The notes under the pieces are model-generated. The model worked only from the letters and a program-made list of their open reading frames with translations, searched no databases and was not told where the DNA came from. DNA of 37,206 nucleotides from an uncultured Prevotella sp. (GTDB lineage: Bacteria > Bacteroidota > Bacteroidia > Bacteroidales > Bacteroidaceae), in assembly GCA_938028745.1 (NCBI GenBank), contig CALIZL010000060.1, positions 1 through 37,206 on the forward strand, read 5' to 3'. Of the stretch, positions 16,076 to 24,956 are shown piece by piece. The position numbers and the translations under genes were made by a program. Positions within the stretch are counted from its first letter, which is position 1. Each line of letters opens with the position of its first letter.

Positions 16076-17245
16076 TCATTGCAGGCTTATGCCATACCTC
16101 TGTGCCACCTGCCAGGCCACGTTTCGCAGCGAACCTGTGGTGGATGTGTCGGCAAGGAGCCGTTGTTTGTCCCAAAGTCCGTTGCCGGCGGTTAGTTGGT
16201 CGATGAGCGTTTTTACCTCGTTGTAGGTGAAATGGGGCTTGCCCGATGCCTGTGCGGTGAATTGCAGGCCATAAACTGCACCACATGCCTCGGACAAGAA
16301 GGTAAGGGCGTTGGCTGCATCCTCATCAATGTTGGCCATAGTGGTTTCGCCCGTTAGCAGATTTATGGCTCTTATGGCAGCCACTTTCGATAGCTCGGCA
16401 CGAATAATGGCCTGTTGGCGCAACATGTCGGCATAGCGATATTGGGTAATTGCTGCCCTTCCTGCTGCAAACGCGTTGTAAAGCGTGATGCGCGATTGGC
16501 GTAAGGCGGGCGCGTTGGCGGCCTGAACGTAAGGCAACCAAAACTGATAATAACCGTAAGCTAGGTCCCAATGGTGTTCTAACTCGGTGTAGTTGTGGCC
16601 TGCAACGAGCACGTTGTCTTCGTGGTTTTTGCGTAGGGCCTCACTATTCAGCACGCTGTCGTTGAGGTGGGTGTTGAGAATCTTGTCGAGATAGATGCCG
16701 CCATAGACGATGCCTTGGAAGAGTTCGGCCACCACTAGCCCCTTTTCGTTGGCAAAAGCGAGGTTAACATCGCCGATGTTGCGGCCTACATATCCGCCTT
16801 TTCCTGGCTTTGCCTTTTGGTTACGGGCAGTTCCAGGCCCCTCTTTGCCCATTCCGCTGAGTGTAGCAGCTTGGTTGAAGATGTCTTCCACGTCTTTCTT
16901 TACGAGTGCGCTATCGGCTTTGTGGGTTGGCGATGCCGACAGTTCGCGGCGCGGTTTCAACCCAAATTCGCCATTATTGTAATAGCCCTTCATCGTTTCC
17001 AGCAGTGTGCGGTTCTCAATTCTGGCCTCTTTAAGGTAGCTGTCGTAAATATAATCGAGTGGGTAGCGCAGCAAAGTGCATTCCAAGTAGTCTACACTGC
17101 TGATGCCATTCCTTGCAAATTTGTACTGCGGGTCTGGGTAGGGAGGCATCACATAGGCCGATTCAACGGTTTCTCCTTCCCAGCGATTGCAGGACGAAAA
17201 GACGAGTGGCGCCAACAAAAGCACCAAGAATATCTTGTGGTTCAT
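16076..17245 (-). CDS. DUF4856-like lipoprotein with imelysin-type HHWD motif
   Basis: The 389-residue protein is a predicted lipoprotein (FSSC, Cys19). It begins with YKFARNGISSVDY near residue 41, the opening seen in DUF4856 proteins. Further marks are VVAELFQGIVYGGIYLDKIL near 171-190 and the strongly conserved-looking TELEHHWDLAYGYYQFW with HHWD at 224-227. The rest is mainly helical. DUF4856 and imelysin proteins are related helical-bundle proteins of the cell surface or periplasm, and imelysins bind iron or haem compounds. The family assignment is from motif memory, not a search. Its place in a TonB/SusCD operon supports a role in substrate capture. Confidence 0.65.
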   Translation of the reverse strand: MNHKIFLVLLLAPLVFSSCNRWEGETVESAYVMPPYPDPQYKFARNGISSVDYLECTLLRYPLDYIYDSYLKEARIENRTLLETMKGYYNNGEFGLKPRRELSASPTHKADSALVKKDVEDIFNQAATLSGMGKEGPGTARNQKAKPGKGGYVGRNIGDVNLAFANEKGLVVAELFQGIVYGGIYLDKILNTHLNDSVLNSEALRKNHEDNVLVAGHNYTELEHHWDLAYGYYQFWLPYVQAANAPALRQSRITLYNAFAAGRAAITQYRYADMLRQQAIIRAELSKVAAIRAINLLTGETTMANIDEDAANALTFLSEACGAVYGLQFTAQASGKPHFTYNEVKTLIDQLTAGNGLWDKQRLLADTSTTGSLRNVAWQVAQRYGISLQ

Positions 17246-17281
17246 CGGGTGTCGTTATATATATAATGTGTATGGGGAAGG

Positions 17282-17902
17282 TTAGGGCAAGATGATGTAG
17301 GCGCAAAATGGGCCTTTTATCTTGCCTATTCCTTCTTCGTTTTGGTGTTCGTTCACTTTAAGTGGTTTCACAATGGTAAGTCCGTCTTCGGAAATAGCCG
17401 AGATGGTGGCCTTTATTGACGACCCACGAGGACCTACACCGTTTACCAAGAGGTACATCGGGAAACCAGATTTGGCCTTGAAATGCAGTTCGTGTTGCTG
17501 ACCATTAGAAAGAAAAGACGTTGCATCTTCGTTTGTTTTGTTGGTGGCAATGGTGGTGAGCGAGCGGTTTGCAGCCACATAACGCACCACATAGCGCGAC
17601 GCAAGTTCGGCCTCGGGCACGTTATTGCCCAAGATGTCTACCTCGCGAAACGAGCAAGTAAGCGTAACATCGTAGGTTCGCACGTCTTTGGTTATCTCCA
17701 CTCCGGGGTAAACGAAGTCGGAAACGGGTGCATCGGGGTTCCCCAATTGCACTACTTGGTCCTCGTAAGAGACCTTGGGTTTCTCTACACCTGTGAAAGG
17801 AAAGAGCGTGTCATAGTCTTCTTCGGCATAATCGGCAGTGCTACGCGAGCAGCTTACAAGCATTGCGACCAGTGCTAAGAGCGTATATTTCATTGCGTTC
17901 AT
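17282..17902 (-). CDS. Lipoprotein of unknown function (206 aa)
   Basis: I do not recognise this protein. From the ATG at 17902 it starts MNAMKYTLLALVAMLVSC, a lipoprotein signal with Cys18. The frame is open to 17968, but that longer form would add 22 polar residues before the signal and overlap the DUF4302 gene. The mature part is beta-rich (VRTYDVTLTCSFREVDIL, RYVVRYVAANRSLTTIA) and ends with GPFCAYIILP. It contains a possible mixed Ig-like or lipocalin-like fold, but this is a guess. Spacing is 28 bases from the upstream and 36 from the downstream lipoprotein gene, so it belongs to the operon. Confidence 0.72.
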   Translation of the reverse strand: MNAMKYTLLALVAMLVSCSRSTADYAEEDYDTLFPFTGVEKPKVSYEDQVVQLGNPDAPVSDFVYPGVEITKDVRTYDVTLTCSFREVDILGNNVPEAELASRYVVRYVAANRSLTTIATNKTNEDATSFLSNGQQHELHFKAKSGFPMYLLVNGVGPRGSSIKATISAISEDGLTIVKPLKVNEHQNEEGIGKIKGPFCAYIILP

Positions 17903-17930
17903 GTGTTCAGTTTGTTTTAAAGGTGGTGTA

Positions 17931-18965
17931 TCAGCGGTCGTCGCCTTCGTCCCAAATCTCGGCAACAAGTCCCGTTGGCTTGCCTTCTGGGTGCAAGTGC
18001 TTGCTTACAAGGCGCGTTTTGCGAAAGAGTGGGTCGTAAACTTCTACCAGTTCGGCAACGAAACGTTGGCCTACACGTTGGAAATCGAAGAACATGATTT
18101 TGCTGTCGTAGCGCAATCCTGCACGGAAAGTGATGCCATGCTCTGTGCCAGCGTAGCCCGAACCCAATCCGACAATCTCTTTTGCTGGATAGTCTGGTAT
18201 GGGATTTTTCTTTTGCGCAAAGAGAAAAAGGTAGTATTTCTTCTCCCTGATTTCGCGTAACAGCGATTGGTTTGTCTCAACGTTGCGTTTTACATAAACG
18301 TCGCTGCGGAAGAATATGCGGCTACCACGGTGAATGGATAGTTGCGGATTGACCATGCTTTCGAAGAAATCGCGGTTCTGGAAAGCTCTATCAGCTGTTT
18401 GTTTCCATTGCTCTTCGCTGGCAAGTTTGGTGAAAACGATGTATTCGCGAGCGGGTTCTAGGTAGCTGGCGGTGCGGAAAACGAGGTCGCCGTCTTCGTT
18501 CTTGCCCATGAACAGCCAATCGGAAGCGGCGCGAAAAGCATCGTTAACCAACTGATGCACGTAGTTGCGGGTGACGAAACTCAGCTGTGTGAAGCTGTTT
18601 CGGCCCACGCGATATTCGCTTTTCTGTAGTGTGGAGGCTGTTTGTTGGGTGAAGTCGGCCTTCATCTCCATCGTGTTGTCGGCGTTAAACCGCATGGTGA
18701 AACTGTCTCCACCATAGCCGTATCGTCCGCGGTAACCGAATTGTGGGATTAATTCTGATGGATTGGAGAAGAGCAACGAGTCGGTTCGTGGGAAATACAG
18801 CACTCGCCAACCATGCTCGGCGCTGGTTAGTTCGGCTTTCAAGGCGGCAATGCTTTCTGCGTTGCGCTGTGCCGGCGAGCGGTCGAAGACGTCTTGACTG
18901 GCATCGCAAGCCGCAAGTAACGTTACGATGATGGCTGTTAGCCAAGCTTTGGTTTTACTGTGCAT
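17931..18965 (-). CDS. DUF4302-family lipoprotein
   Basis: The 344-residue protein has a lipoprotein signal (LLAAC, Cys20) followed by the typical DUF4302 opening: DVFDRSPAQRNAESIAALKA, then LTSAEHGWRVLYFP. Next come FTMRFNADNTMEMKADF, SEYRVG and LSFVTRNYVHQLV segments. DUF4302 lipoproteins are confined to Bacteroidetes and usually sit in SusCD operons next to an Mx1-type metallopeptidase homologue, as here. Their function is not known. The start overlaps the stop region of the metallopeptidase-like gene by 11 bases, which suggests coupled translation. Confidence 0.82.
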   Translation of the reverse strand: MHSKTKAWLTAIIVTLLAACDASQDVFDRSPAQRNAESIAALKAELTSAEHGWRVLYFPRTDSLLFSNPSELIPQFGYRGRYGYGGDSFTMRFNADNTMEMKADFTQQTASTLQKSEYRVGRNSFTQLSFVTRNYVHQLVNDAFRAASDWLFMGKNEDGDLVFRTASYLEPAREYIVFTKLASEEQWKQTADRAFQNRDFFESMVNPQLSIHRGSRIFFRSDVYVKRNVETNQSLLREIREKKYYLFLFAQKKNPIPDYPAKEIVGLGSGYAGTEHGITFRAGLRYDSKIMFFDFQRVGQRFVAELVEVYDPLFRKTRLVSKHLHPEGKPTGLVAEIWDEGDDR

Positions 18966-19923
18966 GTTGTTTGATGTAGTTGTTTATGCGGCGCAGACTG
19001 GTAATCTGCAACTGCTTTAAGTTGATGTGCAGGCTTTTTTGCATGTATTGTTCCACAAAAGCCTGCTTAGTCACAATCTCTTTATAGGCTTGTTCGGCCT
19101 CTTTGTTGTATTGTTGCTGTACCTCGGGGTCGATGTCTTGGTCGGGAGTTTGCGCTGTATTGATGGCATCGTTCACCTCTTTGGGCGTAGAGCAGAGGGT
19201 TGAACTGATGATTTCAGCAAAGTCGTCTTCGGCCGAAAGAAAGGCTTGCATGGTGTAAAAACCGCGTTTATTGGCATAATCGGCTAGTCCGAAGTAGTCT
19301 TTTTCTTTCTTCGAGTAGCCCAAGGGAGCGGCCAAAGGTTCGGTCGAACCCGTGTAGCGATGTCCGCTTATGGCCGTAAACTTGTCGCGATCGTAGGCAA
19401 CAAGCTCTGCCAAACGACGTGCAAACTGGTGATGAACGCTGCGCATCAGGGCATACATCTTGTTGGTGTCGCCTGCTTTGAAGTCGTCTACGCGGAAGAT
19501 GCACATCTCCGAGGGCGTGAGCTGTGGGTTGTTGAGCAGTTCAACGCCGTTCTCGTCTACGTTCTTCCCACCATATAGATATATTCGTAGGGGCGTTTTA
19601 CCTTGCAGGAAGTGGTCTCCTCCGAGGTTTTCTTGTCGATAAGTCTCAAAGCATAGTTCGCGAACGGCCCTTAAAATGGCCTTCACGTTGTCGGGTTTTG
19701 GTGGCGAAACGAAGGTTGTACCTGTGTTGGCGTTCTTCTGCCAACGGTAAACCACCTCAATGTTATAAGGTGCGGTTATGCTGTCGGCTATCCAATGGTC
19801 TAGCTCTGTCTGTGGGGTTTGCACCGTTCCAGCATCCACCACGCTCTGCGGACTGAGCGATTCGTTGGTGCAGGCCTGCAAAAGGCATGGCAACAACAGG
19901 CAGATAATGTTCTTTATATTCAT
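18955..19923 (-). CDS. Metallopeptidase-like (Mx1-type) lipoprotein with degenerate zinc site
   Basis: The 322-residue protein is a predicted lipoprotein (LLQAC, Cys18) with the layout of the Bacteroidetes 'putative zinc-binding metallopeptidase' family (Peptidase_Mx1): PLRIYLYGGK near 111-120, then a helix that should carry HHEFAHIL. Here that helix reads SVHHQFARRLAEL at 162-174. The catalytic Glu is Gln166 and the second zinc-binding His is Arg169. The downstream KFTAISGHRYTG region of the family is kept. It is therefore probably a non-catalytic binding protein. It lies 31 bases after susD and overlaps the DUF4302 gene. Confidence 0.78.
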   Translation of the reverse strand: MNIKNIICLLLPCLLQACTNESLSPQSVVDAGTVQTPQTELDHWIADSITAPYNIEVVYRWQKNANTGTTFVSPPKPDNVKAILRAVRELCFETYRQENLGGDHFLQGKTPLRIYLYGGKNVDENGVELLNNPQLTPSEMCIFRVDDFKAGDTNKMYALMRSVHHQFARRLAELVAYDRDKFTAISGHRYTGSTEPLAAPLGYSKKEKDYFGLADYANKRGFYTMQAFLSAEDDFAEIISSTLCSTPKEVNDAINTAQTPDQDIDPEVQQQYNKEAEQAYKEIVTKQAFVEQYMQKSLHINLKQLQITSLRRINNYIKQHAQ

Positions 19924-19954
19924 CGTTTATAGTTCTTTTTGCGTTAAAAGCCTT

Positions 19955-21475
19955 TTAATGTAAGGGTTCGTTGCGCTCGCGTGGGTTGGGTTCCAAGCCT
20001 CGGTTGATGCCTTCGGCTGGTATTTGCAACAGCTTTCGCGGGTCGTTTTTCTCCAAAGGGAAATAGTAGGTGCTTTTAGACGAGCGTTTTACTGCGATAT
20101 GAAAGCGGCGAAGGTCGAACCAACGCAGGCCTTCTTGGAAGAATTCTTGCTGACGGAAACCAACGATGGTTTTCACCAAGGCCAACTGTTTGAGGGTCAT
20201 TCCGTAGAAGGGCGTGTATGTTTTGTAGTTGTTGCGGTTGGTCGTTGTGTATACGTCGCGGTCGATAGAAGGCATAAAGCCAAACTTTCCTTGCATGTAT
20301 TGCAGCAAATCGTCGATGGATTTGGTGTAGTTTCTTAGCATGGCGTGTGCCTCCATGCGGTTGAGCAACACCTCGTCGGCGGTAAACAGCACGTTGGTGA
20401 CGTACAATCCACGCGGTTTGCTGCCTACACTCTCGGTGGTAGACAACTCATCGAACTTGGCTAAGTACCTACTTGAAGGCACACCAAGTACGCCAGAGGT
20501 GAATATATAGGTGCCGATGAAGTTCATTTTCTCATAATCGCCGCCGCCCTCAATACCTTTTTGGGCGAACACTTTGTTTACAATGTTGAACGTAGAGCCA
20601 TACTTCTCGGTGGGAAGGGTGCGTGCCAAGCGGCTCTCGGTGGTGGTTAGCAAGAGGTTTGCGGGCTCGTCGGTGGATGTGTAGCGGCGAAAAAGGTCTT
20701 GATGTCTGAACTCTAACTCGTTTGCATACGTACGCCAAGGGCGCAATTGGGTCTTAGGGTCGCCGCCAAGTACATAGTCGGCATAGGCCACCACTTGTTC
20801 CCAGTCGCCCTTCATGAGGTAGAAACGCGTGGCAAAAGCATAGGCAGCCTTCTTGTTGAAGTGGAATTTGGGGTGCTTGTAATACTCGTCGGCAACGAGC
20901 GTTATGCCTCTTTTCAGGTCTTTCTCAATCAGTTCGTACACCTCGCTCACCGTTTGTCGCTTATAATCTACCAGTGCCTCCTTCTCTGGTTTGGTGATAT
21001 AGGGGATGCCAGGGTCGGTGCTTTGGGTGGAATAGGGTTGTGCCCAGATGTTAACCAGCATGAAGTGTAGGTAGGCTCTCAGCAAGAACGCCTCGCCATA
21101 AAGTGCTTTTACGCGTGCACTTTTGGGGTAGGTAGAGAGCAATTCCAGCGCTTTGTTGGCTTGGGCGATACCTTTGTAGCAGGCATTCCAATAGTTTAGG
21201 GGCGTGTCTAGGTCTTCTTGGTCGTAGTCTTCCCAAAAAAACATGGCCTCATTCAGTCGCGAATGCACGCCGTTGGGCCGTTCCTCAACGTTGTCGGTGC
21301 GTGGTTCGAGAAACGGAATGTAGCTGGCTTGGGGGTAAGCACCCGTAAGTAGCTCGGCAATCTTGTCTTCCGTGTCGATGGCTACATCGAGATCGGAGTC
21401 GGGACTTTGGTCCAGAAAGTCGTTGCAGGCTGTAAACAGCGCGAGCAACGCCAGTAGCAAGATGTTATTCTTCAT
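19955..21475 (-). CDS. SusD/RagB-family outer-membrane lipoprotein
   Basis: The 506-residue protein begins MKNNILLLALLALFTACNDFLDQSP, the usual SusD lipobox (Cys17) and DFLDxxP start. Tetratricopeptide-like helices follow (NYWNACYKGIAQANKALELL, ARVKALYGEAFLLRAYLHFMLV with the familiar WAQPY segment). The C-terminal part GFRQQEFFQEGLRWFDLRRF is the highly conserved SusD ending. SusD proteins form the lid over the SusC barrel and bind the substrate at the surface. It sits 59 bases after its SusC partner. The ligand class is not set by the sequence; the neighbours argue for something other than a glycan. Confidence 0.95.
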   Translation of the reverse strand: MKNNILLLALLALFTACNDFLDQSPDSDLDVAIDTEDKIAELLTGAYPQASYIPFLEPRTDNVEERPNGVHSRLNEAMFFWEDYDQEDLDTPLNYWNACYKGIAQANKALELLSTYPKSARVKALYGEAFLLRAYLHFMLVNIWAQPYSTQSTDPGIPYITKPEKEALVDYKRQTVSEVYELIEKDLKRGITLVADEYYKHPKFHFNKKAAYAFATRFYLMKGDWEQVVAYADYVLGGDPKTQLRPWRTYANELEFRHQDLFRRYTSTDEPANLLLTTTESRLARTLPTEKYGSTFNIVNKVFAQKGIEGGGDYEKMNFIGTYIFTSGVLGVPSSRYLAKFDELSTTESVGSKPRGLYVTNVLFTADEVLLNRMEAHAMLRNYTKSIDDLLQYMQGKFGFMPSIDRDVYTTTNRNNYKTYTPFYGMTLKQLALVKTIVGFRQQEFFQEGLRWFDLRRFHIAVKRSSKSTYYFPLEKNDPRKLLQIPAEGINRGLEPNPRERNEPLH

Positions 21476-21534
21476 TTATATATGGAGTGATTTCGTTGTG
21501 TTGGTGGGGTTTATATTGTATGTTCGACTGCCGT

Positions 21535-24500
21535 TTAGAACCCTAAGTTGAGCGTGGCAGTGAACTGACGGGGTGTGGGGAGCGACACACCGCCCGTGCG
21601 ATAGTATTCTGGGTCTTGCCCTTTCAGCTTGCTATCGGCATAGATGAGGAAGGGATTGGTGACGTTGAGGCGCAAGGATGCGGCGTGCAAGCGCAACTTT
21701 TTGAGCAAAGCAGGTGTGCATGTGTAGCCCAAAGAGATGTTCTTCATGCGCACGAAACTGCCATCGGCCACGCGATTTTGCGAAAAGTTGTAGGTGTTAT
21801 ACGCTTTCTCGATGTTTTCTTTGCCCACTTTGGCGATGAGTTCTTGCGATGGCAGCGTGGGAACATCCGTGCGCAGCTCGTCGCCTGGGTTGAGCCAGCG
21901 GTTGTAATACTCCTTGGAGAAGACGTTGAGGTCGGCAAAGTCGGGGTCGAATGTTGGGTTGAGCCTTATCTTGTTGCCTGCCTGCATGGTGAGAAAGAAC
22001 GACAATTCCCACGCGCCTAGCTTGAAAGTGTTGTTCAATCCGCCCAAAACCTGCGGTTCTATGGGGCCGTGGTAGATGAGATATGTCTTTGCATACTGCG
22101 TGTCTAGAAAGTCGGCACCTGCGTTTTTGGCGTAAGCGTTTTGGCTAGAAGGGTAGCGGCCGAAGTTGAAAGTGGGTAATCCGTTGCCGTCTAACCCTTG
22201 AAAGTTGTACGAAAAGAGCGAACCCTTGGGATAACCCACGATGTTTCCGCGGCCTCGTCCTGCCACCATGTCGAAAGCATTGGGCGTGTTTAGCAAGCGG
22301 GTAATCTTTTGGTGCATGGCACTAAGTGTAAGACTGGTGGTCCAAGAGAACTTGTCGGCAACGATGTTCTTGGTGTGTAGACCCAGTTCTACGCCTCTTG
22401 TGCGCATGTCGCCAAAGTTAGCGTACTTGTAGTACTGGCCTCCAACGCCCGAAGTGCGTACAAGGTCGATGAGGTCGAACGTGTTGCGCTGGTACAAGTC
22501 GATGGTTGCGCTGATGCGATTGTTGAACATTCCCAGTTCAACACCCAAGTTCAGCTCGTACATTTTTTCCCATGTCAGGTCGCGATTTTCAAGATGTTTG
22601 ATGTTGAGTTTGTTCTCGCGGTTGTTAAAATGGTAGCGGTTTACGATGCCGCTTTGGTAAACGGCGTTGGCGTTGATGGCCTCTTCGTTCATCTTGGCGG
22701 TAAGTCCGTAACTGGCGCGAAGTGCTAAGCGCGAAATCCAAGCATGGTTTTTAAGGAACTTTTCTTGGTCGATGTTCCATTTGGCACCAACGTTCCATGT
22801 GGGCAACCATAGTGCACGCGCACCACGACCCGAACTATTTGAGCCCTCGGTGTTGAGAACGAAGTTGAAAACATAACGTCCCGCATAGCCGTAGGTTCCG
22901 TTTAGCGAGAAGGTTACGCCGCGTTCGTTGCGCTTATGCAGGCCAAAGTAACTGTTATCTTCGTTGGTTAGCTTGTCGAAGATAAGCGGATTGGTGTACA
23001 CTTGGTTGCCGCGACCATATTGTATGCCGTAACCTTGGAAGGGTTGGTTGGAGCGATTGGCGGCGCGAACCTCGGTAAAGGCAAACGCTTTAAAGTCGTG
23101 CTGCCCCATGCGCTTGTCGAAATCGAGGGCCAAACGTGCCAGAAAGCTGGTCATTGATGTCTCGGTGCGGTTGAACAAGCCGCCGTGGGTAAGGCCAACC
23201 TTTGGTTGGAGCAGGGGATTGTCCTTGTCGCGCACCAAGTAGATATTCTCTTGTGCAACCGTCGGGTTGTCGTTGGCGCGATAAGCTTGCACTACGTTAG
23301 AACCTTCGTCTACCTCGTGTGTGGTGACTGTGTTAGCACGACGGGCCGAAAACAAGGTTTTCACGGCCAAGTCTGTCGTTAGTTGGTAGCTGCCTTCGGC
23401 TTGTAGCTTAAAGTCAAGCACGTCTACATGGGTACTGTTGTTGGCATATTCGTTCAGAATGTTGAACGGAGCCCAGTTGTTTCGATAATAAGCCAGGCTG
23501 CCGTCGGCGTTGTATGGGCGCAGCGTGCGGCTTGTGCCCAGGGCGTAAGAGAAGGGATTGATGTCGAAATCGCGCTCAAACACGCCCAGAGTGTGGTTTT
23601 TGCGTTGGGGCATTGTGCCTGGTGCCTTCTGCGAACGTATGTTGCCTTGTGCCGAAAGCGTGGCGCGCATCTTCTCGTTAATATAAAAGGTGCTCTTGAT
23701 GTTGGCCGTTAGGCGGCTCACTTTGTCGGCGATGGTCCAACCGCTATCGTGATAAAAGCCCACAGAGGCATAGGTTGCCACGTTTTTTCCGCCGCCGGCG
23801 AAGGTGAGCGAATGGTTGGTTGTGGGATTAAGTGTAAAGAGCAGGTCGAACCAATCGGTGTTGGCATATTCCCTTTCGCGCAGAAAGGCGTTGCGTGCCT
23901 CTGCCGTATTGGCTATTTGGTATTGGCCTGTTGCTGGGTCGATGGTGCTCAAACCTCTGTACAACTCGTGGTAAACGCCTGCCCTTCGGCCGTAAAGTGC
24001 GTTGCGGAGCCCAAAATATCCCTTGTCGTTCATCTCTTGATAGAGGGCCATTGTTTCTTGCGAGTTCAGCAAGTCGAACTGGCTGTAACGCGGTTTCATG
24101 CGAATGGAGTTCTCTGTAGCGTAGCTTACGCGCAAGGGCGTTTCTCTTTTACCCGATTTTGTGGTCACAACGATAACGCCGTTGAGCGCGCGCGCGCCGT
24201 AAACAGAGGTTGCCGAGGCATCTTTCAGCACCTGAATGTCTTCTATGTCGGCAGGATTAAGACCTGCAACGGCCGACCCAACCAGCGTGGCAGCATCGCC
24301 CGATGCCAGTTGGTCTAGGTTTAGGTGTACCAAGTCTTCGTAAACCACACCATCGATAACCCACAGCGGCTGCACGTTACCGATGATAGAGGCACCGCCA
24401 CGGATGTTGATACGCGGTGCAGAACCAAACGTTCCCGATATGTTTTGTATGGAAAGACCAGCCACGCGCCCTTCGAGCATGCGCGAGAGGTCGGCTATAC

Positions 24501-24918
24501 CTTCTAGTTTAATGTCGTTCATCTTTACCGAAGTGGCCGCACCTGTGTACACGCGGTTGCGAATGTTCTGGTAACCCGTTACTACCACTTCGTCCACCAT
24601 TCGGCTATCGGCCTTCATCACGATAGTCATGGGCTTGGCTTGGGCCTTGGTTCGCAGGGTGGTCATGCCCACATAGCTCACTTGTAGCGTATGTCCAGGG
24701 GCGGCTTTAAGGGTAAAGTGTCCGTCGATGTCGGTCACGGCGCGCTCCGTGGTGCCTGCGGCTTGCACCAAGGCACCCACTAGGGTCTCGCCTTGTTCGT
24801 TCTTCACCGTTCCCGTTATGGTGTTGGCGGTTTGTGCCATAGCCACTTGTAGGCAGGCCATCAATGCGATTGTCAGTGCCACCGCTTTGTAAAAAGGGGT
24901 TGATATGTTTGTTGTCAT
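21535..24918 (-). CDS. SusC/RagA-family TonB-linked outer-membrane transporter
   Basis: The 1127-residue protein has a signal peptide (cut near AMA-QT), a CarboxypepD_reg-like N-terminal extension at about 32-105 (ITGTVKNEQGETLVGALVQA to LQVSYVGMTTL), a TonB-box-like DEVVVTGYQ at 109-117, a plug domain at about 120-235 (INIRGGASIIG, LWVIDGV, DIQVLKDASATSVYGARALNG) and a long barrel ending ATLNLGF. All SusC hallmarks are present and it appears intact. It is 38 bases after a FecA-like receptor gene and is followed by its SusD partner. Two TonB receptors in one operon is notable. The substrate is probably an iron or other metal source given the setting, which is an inference. Confidence 0.95.
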   Translation of the reverse strand: MTTNISTPFYKAVALTIALMACLQVAMAQTANTITGTVKNEQGETLVGALVQAAGTTERAVTDIDGHFTLKAAPGHTLQVSYVGMTTLRTKAQAKPMTIVMKADSRMVDEVVVTGYQNIRNRVYTGAATSVKMNDIKLEGIADLSRMLEGRVAGLSIQNISGTFGSAPRINIRGGASIIGNVQPLWVIDGVVYEDLVHLNLDQLASGDAATLVGSAVAGLNPADIEDIQVLKDASATSVYGARALNGVIVVTTKSGKRETPLRVSYATENSIRMKPRYSQFDLLNSQETMALYQEMNDKGYFGLRNALYGRRAGVYHELYRGLSTIDPATGQYQIANTAEARNAFLREREYANTDWFDLLFTLNPTTNHSLTFAGGGKNVATYASVGFYHDSGWTIADKVSRLTANIKSTFYINEKMRATLSAQGNIRSQKAPGTMPQRKNHTLGVFERDFDINPFSYALGTSRTLRPYNADGSLAYYRNNWAPFNILNEYANNSTHVDVLDFKLQAEGSYQLTTDLAVKTLFSARRANTVTTHEVDEGSNVVQAYRANDNPTVAQENIYLVRDKDNPLLQPKVGLTHGGLFNRTETSMTSFLARLALDFDKRMGQHDFKAFAFTEVRAANRSNQPFQGYGIQYGRGNQVYTNPLIFDKLTNEDNSYFGLHKRNERGVTFSLNGTYGYAGRYVFNFVLNTEGSNSSGRGARALWLPTWNVGAKWNIDQEKFLKNHAWISRLALRASYGLTAKMNEEAINANAVYQSGIVNRYHFNNRENKLNIKHLENRDLTWEKMYELNLGVELGMFNNRISATIDLYQRNTFDLIDLVRTSGVGGQYYKYANFGDMRTRGVELGLHTKNIVADKFSWTTSLTLSAMHQKITRLLNTPNAFDMVAGRGRGNIVGYPKGSLFSYNFQGLDGNGLPTFNFGRYPSSQNAYAKNAGADFLDTQYAKTYLIYHGPIEPQVLGGLNNTFKLGAWELSFFLTMQAGNKIRLNPTFDPDFADLNVFSKEYYNRWLNPGDELRTDVPTLPSQELIAKVGKENIEKAYNTYNFSQNRVADGSFVRMKNISLGYTCTPALLKKLRLHAASLRLNVTNPFLIYADSKLKGQDPEYYRTGGVSLPTPRQFTATLNLGF

Positions 24919-24956
24919 AAGTTTGTTTGCTTAAACAGAGGGGTTGTATGTGTGGG

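Noticed and set aside
17903..17968. Longer start for the 206-residue lipoprotein
   Set aside because: It would put 22 polar residues before a clear lipoprotein signal and overlap the preceding gene by 38 bases.
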